DNA of 64,000 nucleotides, from positions 110,936-174,935 of the forward strand of contig NCHN01000002.1 of NCBI GenBank assembly GCA_002281875.1, in the 5' to 3' direction. Below are positions 37,968 through 45,383 of this stretch, piece by piece; positions within the stretch are counted from its first letter, which is position 1, and each line of letters starts with the position of its first letter. The translations under genes were made by a program, and so were the position numbers. The notes under the pieces are model-generated. The model was not told where the DNA came from. It saw only the letters and a list, made by a program, of their open reading frames with translations, and made no database searches. This DNA comes from Sphingobacteriia bacterium 24-36-13. Lineage in GTDB: Bacteria > Bacteroidota > Bacteroidia > Chitinophagales > Chitinophagaceae.

Positions 37968-37986
37968 CTTTTCCTCGTTTACGTAT
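37963..37986 (+). promoter_or_regulatory. Possible ECF-type promoter for the small lipoprotein
   Basis: GTTACC (37963-37968) followed by CGTAT (37982-37986) resembles ECF promoters in having an AAC/TACC-type -35 and a CGT-type -10 element, with a spacer of 13 bases, shorter than usual. There is no TAnnTTTG box in this leader. Transcription would start about 37993, some 30 bases before the ATG. The claim is inference. Confidence 0.35.
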
Positions 37987-38021
37987 TAATCTGTAATCAT
38001 TCAAACTAAAAAAGAAAAAAA

Positions 38022-38201
38022 ATGAAAAAATTGTTATTCGTTTTAGCATTAGGCGTATTCGCATCTTGCGCTGGAGAAAACAAAGAAGCTGCTGCTGACA
38101 CTACTGCAACAACTGTTGACACTGCTGCTGCAACTGTAGATACTGCTGCTGCAACTGTAGATACTACTGCTGCTCCTGCTGTTGACACAACTAAGAAGTA
38201 A
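38022..38201 (+). CDS. Small repeat-rich lipoprotein (59 aa)
   Basis: The frame begins ATG after an A-rich leader and encodes a signal peptide with a lipobox (GVFASCAGENK; Cys16), then a mature tail of about 43 residues made almost wholly of Ala, Thr, Asp and Val. The tail repeats TVDTAAA nearly three times with almost identical codons. It should be an outer- or inner-membrane-anchored lipoprotein with a flexible acidic tail, of unknown role. It is too short for many gene finders, and the opposite strand has a longer shadow frame that could hide it. It lies divergent from the ECF sigma gene. Confidence 0.8.
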   Translation: MKKLLFVLALGVFASCAGENKEAAADTTATTVDTAAATVDTAAATVDTTAAPAVDTTKK

Positions 38202-38294
38202 TTAGAACAATCTGTTGGTGAAGAGAACGAGTGAAGTCTAGCTTGCAGAAAGTACAACAGATTTAAAAGTTTCATATGGCAAGCAATCGTTAGA

Positions 38295-38329
38295 AGCCGC
38301 TCCGTTTCCACGGAGGGGCTTATTTTTTT
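38295..38329 (+). terminator. Terminator after the small lipoprotein gene
   Basis: AGCCGCTCCG pairs with CGGAGGGGCT with one G-G mismatch around a six-base loop, followed by TA and seven T. It separates the lipoprotein transcript from the aromatic operon leader. Between the lipoprotein stop and this site I see only a GCTTGC/GCAAGC pair (38239-38284). Confidence 0.8.
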
Positions 38330-38404
38330 AGATGAACTGAATAAAAACTAACTAACCTTAGTTTAATATTTTTCAAATAAATTTTTTGCTTCCCAATCAA
38401 TTCT

Positions 38405-38412
38405 TATATTTG
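38405..38412 (+). promoter_or_regulatory. TATATTTG -7 box of the aromatic operon leader
   Basis: TATATTTG matches TAnnTTTG. A T-rich stretch ending in TTG (38386-38388) lies 16 bases upstream, slightly close for a -33 element. Transcription would start about 38418-38420, at or next to the ATG of the leader peptide. Confidence 0.6.
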
Positions 38413-38419
38413 AAATATC

Positions 38420-38506
38420 ATGCAAACGGTAATTAACAACTGGTTCTATTCTTTTTATTATTTCTTCTTTATGAAAAGGAGCCGGGTCCAGTTTGCAAAA
38501 GCATAA
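38420..38506 (+). CDS. Phe/Tyr-rich leader peptide of the pheA operon (28 aa)
   Basis: ATG 38420 opens a 28-codon frame ending in TAA 38504-38506. Residues 8-17 read WFYSFYYFFF: five Phe, three Tyr and one Trp in ten codons (38441-38470), just before the genes for prephenate dehydratase, an aminotransferase and prephenate dehydrogenase. The run ends 10 nt before the 5' arm of an antiterminator, and the stop codon falls in the loop between the two antiterminator arms, so a ribosome that finishes would cover the 5' arm. This is the geometry of enterobacterial pheL. A chance frame with this composition at this place is improbable. No homology search was possible. Confidence 0.85.
   Translation: MQTVINNWFYSFYYFFFMKRSRVQFAKA
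38440..38485 (+). promoter_or_regulatory. Attenuator 1:2 protector hairpin
   Basis: CTGGTTC (38440-38446) can pair with GAGCCGG (38479-38485, reading GGAGCCGG from 38478), with three G-U pairs; most Phe/Tyr codons lie in the loop. When the leader is untranslated it would hold the antiterminator 5' arm and leave the terminator free. A ribosome in the aromatic run would open it. Confidence 0.6.
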
Positions 38507-38534
38507 AAGTTTTAAACAACGTATAGGTCCCGGC
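38481..38534 (+). promoter_or_regulatory. Attenuator 2:3 antiterminator hairpin
   Basis: GCCGGG (38481-38486) pairs with CCCGGC (38529-38534), followed after a T-T mismatch by CC/GG (38488-38489 with 38526-38527). Further in, GTTT pairs with AAAC and AAAA with TTTT around the leader stop codon. The 3' arm is the same segment that forms the left arm of the terminator, so only one of the two can form. Confidence 0.75.
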
Positions 38535-38554
38535 AAATAGCCGGGATTTTTTTT
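38528..38554 (+). terminator. Attenuator 3:4 intrinsic terminator before pheA
   Basis: TCCCGGC pairs perfectly with GCCGGGA around an AAATA loop, followed by eight T. It lies upstream of its operon (pheA ATG 38567) and downstream of a leader ORF, so it acts as a conditional stop, not the end of a gene. Confidence 0.92.
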
Positions 38555-38566
38555 ATCCATATAGCA

Positions 38567-39454
38567 ATGAACAAAACAAAAGAAAAAAATACCATTCCAA
38601 AAAGTAGCTTGCCGCAACAAGCTAATGGTATTTGTATTCAGGGTTATGAAGGTAGTTTTCATCAAGTTGCTGCTAGACATTTTTTCGGTAAAAACGTGGA
38701 AGTGATTCCTTGTGCTTCATTTAGACAATTGATAAAACTTGCTTTAGATGCTAACTCCTCTAAAGCAGCTGTAATGGCTATTGAAAACTCTATTGCTGGA
38801 AGCATATTACCCAACTATAATTTACTGCAAAAAGCAAATTTGAAGGTTGTAGGTGAAGTGTATTTATCTATCAGCCAAAATTTATTGGTTAATAAAGGTG
38901 TGGGTCTTTCAGATATTAAAGAAGTACACAGTCATCCGATGGCTATTTTGCAATGTCTTGATTTTTTAGAATCTCATCCTTACAAGTTAATTGAGACAGA
39001 AGATACTGCATTAAGTGCGAAATATGTTCACCAGCACAAGAGTAAACATATTGCTGCTATAGCAAGTAAACTGGCTGCTGAATTATTCAATTTAGAAATT
39101 TTAGCTCCAGATATTCAAACACAAAAAAACAATATCACTCGCTTTTTAATATTACAGAGAACCAAAGAAGCTCGGCCAATTATTGGGGCCAACAAAGCAT
39201 CTATATATTTTCAAACCAATCATTCCAAAGGAATTTTAGCAAAAGTGTTAACAGAAGTAGCAAAAACAGGAATCAATTTAAGTAAGCTTCAAAGTATGCC
39301 TATTCCTGGAAGTCATTTTAAATATGGATTCTATGCCGATATGGAATTTGATCAGCTAAAACAATTTGATAGCATGATGAATAAAATTGAATTGCTAACG
39401 AATAATGTAAAAGTGTTTGGAATTTATAAAAAAGGAAAACTGGTAAAAGGATAA
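38567..39454 (+). CDS. pheA: Prephenate dehydratase
   Basis: The 295-residue protein is a monofunctional prephenate dehydratase with C-terminal ACT domain. The catalytic part shows IQGYEGSFHQVAARHFF (about 24-40), AVMAIENSIAGSI (about 64-76) and NNITRFLIL (about 186), whose TRF-type motif is catalytic. The ACT part (GILAKVLTEVAKTGINLSKLQSMP about 223-246) normally binds phenylalanine for feedback inhibition. It makes phenylpyruvate from prephenate. It is the first gene behind the leader attenuator and starts 12 nt after the terminator T-run; the next gene follows after 2 nt. Confidence 0.95.
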   Translation: MNKTKEKNTIPKSSLPQQANGICIQGYEGSFHQVAARHFFGKNVEVIPCASFRQLIKLALDANSSKAAVMAIENSIAGSILPNYNLLQKANLKVVGEVYLSISQNLLVNKGVGLSDIKEVHSHPMAILQCLDFLESHPYKLIETEDTALSAKYVHQHKSKHIAAIASKLAAELFNLEILAPDIQTQKNNITRFLILQRTKEARPIIGANKASIYFQTNHSKGILAKVLTEVAKTGINLSKLQSMPIPGSHFKYGFYADMEFDQLKQFDSMMNKIELLTNNVKVFGIYKKGKLVKG

Positions 39455-39456
39455 TT

Positions 39457-40623
39457 ATGCAGATAGCTAAATCAAAAAGATTAGAAGGGATTGGAGAGTA
39501 CTATTTTTCGCAGAAACTTAGAGAAATTGAACATCTCAATAATGCAGGGAAAAATATCATCAATTTAGGAATAGGAAGTCCTGATCTTCCTCCACATCCT
39601 TCTGTAATACAAGCGTTACAAGAGCAAGCCAGCCTAAGTAGTACACATGCATATCAATCTTATAAAGGAGTACCAGCTTTGCGAAATGCAATAGCTAATT
39701 GGTATGAAAAATACTATCAGGTTAGTTTAAATCCGGAAACTGAAATATTGCCTTTATTAGGAAGTAAAGAAGGGATCATGCATATCTGTATGACTTATTT
39801 AAATGAAGGTGATCAGGTATTGATTCCCAATCCTGGTTATCCTACTTATACAAGTGCTGTAAAATTAGCTGGCGGTACACCTATCTATTTTGATTTAACA
39901 GAAGAAGGTAATTGGGAACCTAATTTTGAAGCTTTAGAAGCAAGTGATTTAAGCAAGGTAAAATTAATGTGGGTAAATTATCCTCAAATGCCTACTGGGA
40001 AAAAACCAAGTATTGAGTTATTTGAGAAATTGATTGCATTTGGTAAAAAACACCAAATTTTAATATGTCATGATAATCCGTATAGTTTTATTTTGAATGA
40101 TGAGCCCCTGAGTTTGCTTAGTATAGCAGGTGCAATGGATACAGCAATAGAATTAAATTCATTGAGTAAAAGCCAAAATATGGCAGGCTGGAGAGTAGGC
40201 ATGCTTTGTGGGGCAGCAGAAAGGATTAATGAAGTACTCATTTTTAAAAGTAATATGGACAGTGGCATGTTTTTGCCAGTACAATTGGCAGCTGCTACTG
40301 CATTAAGTTTAGAAAGGGATTGGTATGATTGGGTTAATGAAGTGTATGCAAAAAGAAGAGAAAAAGTATTTGAGTTATTAGATACCCTTCAATGCCAGTA
40401 TGCTACCAATCAGGTAGGCATGTTTGTATGGGCAAAAATTCCAGCAGGGGTAAAAGATGGTTATGAATTAAGTGATCAGGTCTTGTATAATAGCAATGTA
40501 TTTATAACTCCAGGAGGAATTTTTGGTACTGCGGGTAACCAATATATACGAGTGAGTTTATGTGGAAGCATCACCAAATTTGAGGAAGCCATTCAACGAA
40601 TAGAAGCTCAAAAGGCGAAATAA
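39457..40623 (+). CDS. Class I/II aminotransferase, probably aromatic
   Basis: The 388-residue fold-type I PLP enzyme has the internal-aldimine lysine in NSLSKSQNMAGWRVGM (about 234-249), the phosphate-binding region LLGSKEGIMHICMTYLNEGD (about 98-117) and a final RVSLCG segment. It resembles aspartate and LL-diaminopimelate aminotransferases. Its place between pheA and tyrA, 2 nt after the first and 9 nt before the second, makes phenylpyruvate and hydroxyphenylpyruvate the likely acceptors. Both products of the two flanking enzymes need exactly this step. Confidence 0.9.
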   Translation: MQIAKSKRLEGIGEYYFSQKLREIEHLNNAGKNIINLGIGSPDLPPHPSVIQALQEQASLSSTHAYQSYKGVPALRNAIANWYEKYYQVSLNPETEILPLLGSKEGIMHICMTYLNEGDQVLIPNPGYPTYTSAVKLAGGTPIYFDLTEEGNWEPNFEALEASDLSKVKLMWVNYPQMPTGKKPSIELFEKLIAFGKKHQILICHDNPYSFILNDEPLSLLSIAGAMDTAIELNSLSKSQNMAGWRVGMLCGAAERINEVLIFKSNMDSGMFLPVQLAAATALSLERDWYDWVNEVYAKRREKVFELLDTLQCQYATNQVGMFVWAKIPAGVKDGYELSDQVLYNSNVFITPGGIFGTAGNQYIRVSLCGSITKFEEAIQRIEAQKAK

Positions 40624-40632
40624 AAAACGATT

Positions 40633-41472
40633 ATGGTTATTACAATTGTAGGAACAGGATTGATAGGAGGCTCACTTTCATTGGCATTGCAAGCAAAAGG
40701 TTTTGCAAGCAAGGTTATTGGTGTAGAATCTAATAAAGAACATGCAGCCAAAGCAATCGAATTGGGATTGGTACATGAATGCTTAACATTAGCGGAAGCA
40801 ATACAAGCATCATCTGTAATCATTATTGCAACACCCATTAATGCTGCGGAACAATTACTGCCCATCATTTTAGACAAAGTGAGCAATCAAGTAGTGTTTG
40901 ATGTTGGTTCTACAAAATCAAAGATTGTTGAAGCGGTTAAAAATCATCCAAAAAGAGGAAGATTTGTTGCAACACACCCCATGTGGGGAACAGAAAATAG
41001 TGGACCATCTGCAGCAATTAAAGGTGCATTCAGTAAAAAAGCAACCGTTATTTGCGATAAATCGCATTCTGATTCAGACGCATTAGAAATGGTTGAGACA
41101 TTATACGCGTTATTAGAAATGCATATTCTGTACATGGAGTCTACGGCACATGATATGCATGTGGCTTACATTAGCCATATATCACATATTACTTCTTTTG
41201 CCCTTGCCAATACTGTTTTAGAGAAAGAGCGGGAGGAAGATGCCATTTTTGAACTAGCAAGTGGTGGTTTTGAAAGCACCGTTCGACTTGCAAAGAGTAA
41301 TGCTGCAATGTGGGTTCCCATTTTTATGCAAAATCGAGACAATATTTTGGATGTACTAAATGAGCATATCAGCCAATTGAGAAAATTCAAGTCGTGTTTA
41401 GAAAAAGAGAACGAAGCATATTTAGCAGAATTGATTGAAAATGCCAATGGAATAAGGAGAATACTTAAGTAA
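40633..41472 (+). CDS. tyrA: Prephenate dehydrogenase
   Basis: The 279-residue NAD(P)-dependent enzyme starts with IVGTGLIGGSLSLAL (5-19), a Rossmann motif with the TyrA-specific GLIGGS, and has DVGSTKSKIVEAV (about 94), THPMWGTENSGP (about 115, catalytic His) and HVAYISHISHI (about 176). It oxidises prephenate to 4-hydroxyphenylpyruvate. There is no fused chorismate mutase or ACT domain, so feedback must come from the leader or other enzymes of the cluster. Third gene of the attenuated operon. Confidence 0.95.
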   Translation: MVITIVGTGLIGGSLSLALQAKGFASKVIGVESNKEHAAKAIELGLVHECLTLAEAIQASSVIIIATPINAAEQLLPIILDKVSNQVVFDVGSTKSKIVEAVKNHPKRGRFVATHPMWGTENSGPSAAIKGAFSKKATVICDKSHSDSDALEMVETLYALLEMHILYMESTAHDMHVAYISHISHITSFALANTVLEKEREEDAIFELASGGFESTVRLAKSNAAMWVPIFMQNRDNILDVLNEHISQLRKFKSCLEKENEAYLAELIENANGIRRILK

Positions 41473-41498
41473 AACACCGCAAAGAAGGCTATATAGAG

Positions 41499-41506
41499 TA
41501 CCTTTG
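41499..41506 (+). promoter_or_regulatory. TACCTTTG -7 box before the DEAD-box gene
   Basis: TACCTTTG matches TAnnTTTG in the 51-base gap after tyrA. No good -33 TTG is seen. Transcription would begin about 41513, 11 bases before the helicase ATG, providing a route to the downstream aro genes that bypasses the attenuator. Confidence 0.5.
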
Positions 41507-41523
41507 CACAAATTTTAGAATAC

Positions 41524-43233
41524 ATGATTACATTTGAAGGGTTGGGAATTGACGAGCGTTTAATTCAAGCAACCACAGAGTTGGGGTATGTGAACCCAAC
41601 GGCAATTCAGGAACAGGCGATACCGGTCTTATTGAGCGGAACGACTGATTTTATCGGTTTGGCGCAAACCGGCACGGGAAAAACAGCAGCGTTTGGATTA
41701 CCCTTGTTACACATTATTGACGCAGCAGCTAAGTACCCACAGGCATTGGTGGTTTGTCCTACACGCGAATTGTGTTTGCAGATTGTTAAAGAGATTGAGC
41801 TGTTTAAGAAATATATGACCGGTATTTCGGTTGTTGCAGTTTATGGAGGAGCTTCCATCGGATTACAGATCCGTGATCTGAAAAGAGGCGTACAAATTGT
41901 TGTAGCTACACCAGGAAGACTAATTGATTTGATTGAGCGCAAAGCAATCAATTTAGAGCAAATCAGTTATGTAGTTTTAGATGAAGCAGATGAAATGTTG
42001 AATATGGGTTTCCAAGATGATATTGAATTCATTTTGAAAAATACTCCTCAACGAAACAGTACTTGGTTATTCAGTGCAACCATGCCACCAGAAATTAGAA
42101 AAGTGAGCAAGCGTTACATGAAAGATCCAAAAGAAGTAACGGTAGGTAAAGTAAATACTGCTAACAAGAGTATTGATCATCAGTACTATGTTACTACTGC
42201 TCATCATCGTTACGAAACGCTAAAGCGTATTATCGATTTTAATCCAGGTATTTATGGAATTATTTTTACTAGGACTAAATTAGATGCACAAGAAATATCA
42301 GAGCGTTTAACTAGAGAAGGATATGATATTGATGCATTACATGGCGATCTTACACAAGGTCAACGTGATAAAGTAATGGGTCAGTTTAGGGATAAAACAC
42401 TCCAATTATTAATTGCAACTGATGTTGCTGCAAGGGGTATTGATGTACAAGGTATTACCCACGTAATCAATTTTGAACTACCAGATGACGTTGAAATTTA
42501 TACGCATAGAAGTGGGCGTACGGGTAGAGCAGGAAATCAAGGAATTTGTATTTCTATTGTTCATGCCAAAGAAACGTATAAGCTTAAACAAATTGAAAGA
42601 ATCAATAATTGCCATTTCAGTAAACTAGATATTCCTTCAGGGAAAGATGTTTGTAGAAAACAATTTTTCTCATTTATGGATAAGTTATTGTCTGCAGATA
42701 TTAGCCATGGCGATTACGAAACCTATGTTCCTATGTTGGCAGAAAAGTTTGCCGATGTTAGCAAAGAAGACGTGTTAAAGCGTGTTGCTGCAATGGAGTT
42801 TGATCGATTCTTAAAGTACTATGAAAACTCAGAAGATTTAAATATTAGAGAGCGTGATAGAAGTGCAAAGAGAGATCCAAATGACCGTGGAGACAACCGA
42901 TCTGCACGCAGAGAAAGCGGAAGGGACGCTGGTAGAGATGCGGGCCGTGGCGATAGTAGAAAAGAGTATAAATCTGGGGGAGGTTACAGTAGGTTATTTG
43001 TAAACCTTGGAACTAAAGATGGTTTTTATAAGGCCAGCTTCTTGCAATTTGTATTAGATATGAGCGATCTTAAGAAAGAAGTATTGGGTCGTATTGATAT
43101 GAAAGATATGAATAGCTGGATTGAGATTGAGAAAACCGCAGCACAGCAAATGATTCGTTCTTTGGATGGAAAAAAGTACAAAGGAAGAAGCATTCGTATG
43201 AATGATGCCGATAGTGGAGGAGGACGCAGATAA
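41524..43233 (+). CDS. DEAD-box RNA helicase with DbpA-type RNA-binding domain
   Basis: The 569-residue protein has the Q motif (NPTAIQEQAIPVL), Walker A AQTGTGKTAAFGLP (about 47), DEAD (about 152), SAT and the HRSGRTGRAG motif VI. A charged linker rich in Arg/Asp/Gly (about 443-485) joins a C-terminal DbpA-like RNA-recognition domain (SRLFVNLGTKDGFYKASFL about 491-509). DbpA proteins act in large ribosomal subunit assembly. It sits in the middle of the aromatic cluster with a possible promoter in front and the DAHP synthase gene 26 nt behind, so it may drive the second half of the cluster. Confidence 0.93.
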   Translation: MITFEGLGIDERLIQATTELGYVNPTAIQEQAIPVLLSGTTDFIGLAQTGTGKTAAFGLPLLHIIDAAAKYPQALVVCPTRELCLQIVKEIELFKKYMTGISVVAVYGGASIGLQIRDLKRGVQIVVATPGRLIDLIERKAINLEQISYVVLDEADEMLNMGFQDDIEFILKNTPQRNSTWLFSATMPPEIRKVSKRYMKDPKEVTVGKVNTANKSIDHQYYVTTAHHRYETLKRIIDFNPGIYGIIFTRTKLDAQEISERLTREGYDIDALHGDLTQGQRDKVMGQFRDKTLQLLIATDVAARGIDVQGITHVINFELPDDVEIYTHRSGRTGRAGNQGICISIVHAKETYKLKQIERINNCHFSKLDIPSGKDVCRKQFFSFMDKLLSADISHGDYETYVPMLAEKFADVSKEDVLKRVAAMEFDRFLKYYENSEDLNIRERDRSAKRDPNDRGDNRSARRESGRDAGRDAGRGDSRKEYKSGGGYSRLFVNLGTKDGFYKASFLQFVLDMSDLKKEVLGRIDMKDMNSWIEIEKTAAQQMIRSLDGKKYKGRSIRMNDADSGGGRR

Positions 43234-43259
43234 TTTTATTAACAAGCAATCAAACGTAT

Positions 43260-44345
43260 ATGGAACAGACCTTACAGCAAGAAGCTAGTATCAACACCAT
43301 TCTTGCAAAAAGACCACTCATTATTTCCGGACCTTGCAGTGCGGAAACCGAAGAGCAAGTGCTGGCAACTGCTAGTCAACTTGCTGCAACTGGTAAAGTA
43401 GATATTTTACGTGCCGGAATTTGGAAGCCACGAACCAGGCCTGGAAGTTTTGAAGGTGTTGGAACTAAAGGTTTGCCTTGGTTGCAAAAAGCAAAAGAAT
43501 TAACCGGTTTGCCAGTAGCAGTTGAAGTAGCAACAGGTAAGCAGGTGGAAGATGCTTTGCATTTTGGCGTAGACGTTTTATGGATTGGTGCTAGAACAAC
43601 AGTGAATCCATTTAGCGTTCAAGATGTAGCTGATGCATTAAAAGGAGTGGATGTTCCAGTTTTGATTAAGAACCCTATTAATCCAGATTTAGAATTATGG
43701 ATTGGAGCTGCTGAACGTGTTGCGAAAGCTGGAATTAAAAACATCGGATTAATTCATAGAGGTTTTAGTTCATATGGTAACACGGAATACCGTAACGCAC
43801 CAATGTGGCATTTGGCTATTGAAATGAAGCGTAGGTTTCCTGAAATGCTGATGATTAATGACCCTTCCCATATTTGTGGAAGAAGAGATATTCTGCAGGA
43901 AGTGGCGCAAAAAGCAATTGACTTAGATTTTGATGGATTAATTATAGAGAGTCATATAGATCCAGATAATGCTTGGAGTGATGCTAAACAACAAGTTACT
44001 CCTGATGTATTGGGTGCTATGATTAGCGCAATGATTTGGCGCAAGGAAGACATTATTTCTGAAGAGTTGCATATTCAAATGGATAAAATGCGCGCTCAAA
44101 TAAATCAGTTAGACGATGAGCTTTTGCAATTATTAGGACAACGAATGAAAGTAGCAGATAAAATTGGACAATATAAAAAGGACAATAATATTACCATTTT
44201 GCAAACCAATCGTTGGAATGCCATATTAGAGCGAGCTTTTGTAAAAGGAGGGCAGCTTGGTCTTAGCCAAGAATTTATCACTAAGTATTTTGATGCGGTA
44301 CATATGGAAAGTATCAACCATCAAAATAAGATCATGAATTCATAG
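43260..44345 (+). CDS. Bifunctional DAHP synthase / chorismate mutase
   Basis: The N-terminal 265 residues are a type I-beta (KDPS-like) DAHP synthase: LIISGPCSAETEEQV (19-33), RAGIWKPRTRPGSFEGVG (about 52-69), MINDPSHICGRRD (about 198). The C-terminal 95 residues are an AroQ-type chorismate mutase (MDKMRAQINQLDDELLQLL about 277, RMKVADKIGQYK). It thus performs the first step of the shikimate pathway and the branch step to prephenate; in related fusions the mutase part mediates prephenate feedback. It follows the helicase gene by 26 nt and aroB starts 1 nt after its stop. Confidence 0.94.
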   Translation: MEQTLQQEASINTILAKRPLIISGPCSAETEEQVLATASQLAATGKVDILRAGIWKPRTRPGSFEGVGTKGLPWLQKAKELTGLPVAVEVATGKQVEDALHFGVDVLWIGARTTVNPFSVQDVADALKGVDVPVLIKNPINPDLELWIGAAERVAKAGIKNIGLIHRGFSSYGNTEYRNAPMWHLAIEMKRRFPEMLMINDPSHICGRRDILQEVAQKAIDLDFDGLIIESHIDPDNAWSDAKQQVTPDVLGAMISAMIWRKEDIISEELHIQMDKMRAQINQLDDELLQLLGQRMKVADKIGQYKKDNNITILQTNRWNAILERAFVKGGQLGLSQEFITKYFDAVHMESINHQNKIMNS

Positions 44346-44346
44346 T

Positions 44347-45366
44347 ATGCAGAAGAAGCGTTTTTTATTCTCTGGGAAAGAAACTGTTTTTTATTTTGAT
44401 GCAGTATTTAACGTTGTAGAAAAAATTGTTTCAAAAGAGAAAGCCATAATAGTAACAGATGAAAATTTGTTTCAAACCTATAAGCGAAAATTAAAGGGCT
44501 TTAATACCATTGTTTTAAAGCCAGGTGAGCAATTTAAGGTTCAACAAACAGTTGATGTAATTATTGATCAATTGATTTTATTGGGTGCGGATAGGCAAAC
44601 CACTTTAATTGGTTTTGGAGGAGGCGTTATCACAGATATAACAGGCTATGTTGCAGGAATTTATATGCGAGGAATTGAAGTAGGATATATTCCTACTTCT
44701 CTTTTAGCAATGGTTGATGCAGCAATAGGCGGTAAAAATGGAATTGATGTAGGCCTGTATAAAAATATGGTTGGATTAATTAGACAGCCTTCATTTTTAA
44801 TTTATGATTATAGTTTACTAAAATCATTGCCTTTGGCAGAATGGAAGAATGGGTTTGCAGAAATCATTAAACACGCCTGTATTAAGGATCAAAAAATGTT
44901 TGTTGAATTAGAGCAAAACAGTATTCCCAAATACAAAAAAAATCCTTCCTTACTGGCAAAGTTAATCATGCATAATGCATTGATTAAAATAAAAGTAGTG
45001 CAACAAGATGAGTTTGAAAAAGGTGATAGAAAGCTTTTGAACTTTGGGCATACACTTGGGCATGCAATTGAGAATATGTATCAATTAAGCCATGGTGAAG
45101 CCATCAGTATTGGTATGACCTATGCGGCATTGATGTCTCAGCAATTAAAATTTTATAAAGAGGCTGATAGGGTTATTCGCTTATTGCATCAATATGGGTT
45201 GCCTACAGTTGCCAATTTTGATGCAAAAAAGGCTTTTCGAATTTTATTAAAAGACAAGAAAAAGCAAGACGACTCAATCAATTATATTCTTTTGCAAAAA
45301 ACAGGAAAAGGAGTGATTCAACCTCTTTTGCTAGTGCAATTACAAGAGATTTTTAAACAGTTTTAA
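44347..45366 (+). CDS. aroB: 3-dehydroquinate synthase
   Basis: The 339-residue protein has the NAD-binding GFGGGVITDITGYVAG (about 90-105), the PTSLLAMVDAAIGGKNGID block (about 117-135) and the metal-site segments GFAEIIKHACIKD (about 173) and NFGHTLGHAIE (about 234). It turns DAHP into 3-dehydroquinate. It is compactly coupled with the preceding gene (1 nt) and with aroA (17 nt). Length is slightly short of the usual 350-360, with trimmed ends but all catalytic blocks present. Confidence 0.94.
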   Translation: MQKKRFLFSGKETVFYFDAVFNVVEKIVSKEKAIIVTDENLFQTYKRKLKGFNTIVLKPGEQFKVQQTVDVIIDQLILLGADRQTTLIGFGGGVITDITGYVAGIYMRGIEVGYIPTSLLAMVDAAIGGKNGIDVGLYKNMVGLIRQPSFLIYDYSLLKSLPLAEWKNGFAEIIKHACIKDQKMFVELEQNSIPKYKKNPSLLAKLIMHNALIKIKVVQQDEFEKGDRKLLNFGHTLGHAIENMYQLSHGEAISIGMTYAALMSQQLKFYKEADRVIRLLHQYGLPTVANFDAKKAFRILLKDKKKQDDSINYILLQKTGKGVIQPLLLVQLQEIFKQF

Positions 45367-45383
45367 TATTCCAATTTGTACTG

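Noticed and set aside
38006-38311. Minus-strand frame of 101 codons over the small lipoprotein gene
   Set aside because: It is the shadow of the repeat-rich lipoprotein; its alternating Val/Ala/Ser runs mirror the DTAAAT codons, and the plus strand has a signal peptide and lipobox.
38202-38566. T-box or metabolite riboswitch upstream of pheA
   Set aside because: I see no T-box sequence (TGG-type antiterminator bulge with a specifier loop) and no known aptamer core; the Phe/Tyr-rich frame with alternative hairpins is a simpler explanation.
38363-38680. Minus-strand frame of 105 codons across the pheA leader
   Set aside because: It crosses the terminator and the start of pheA and has no family features; the plus-strand leader architecture explains the region.
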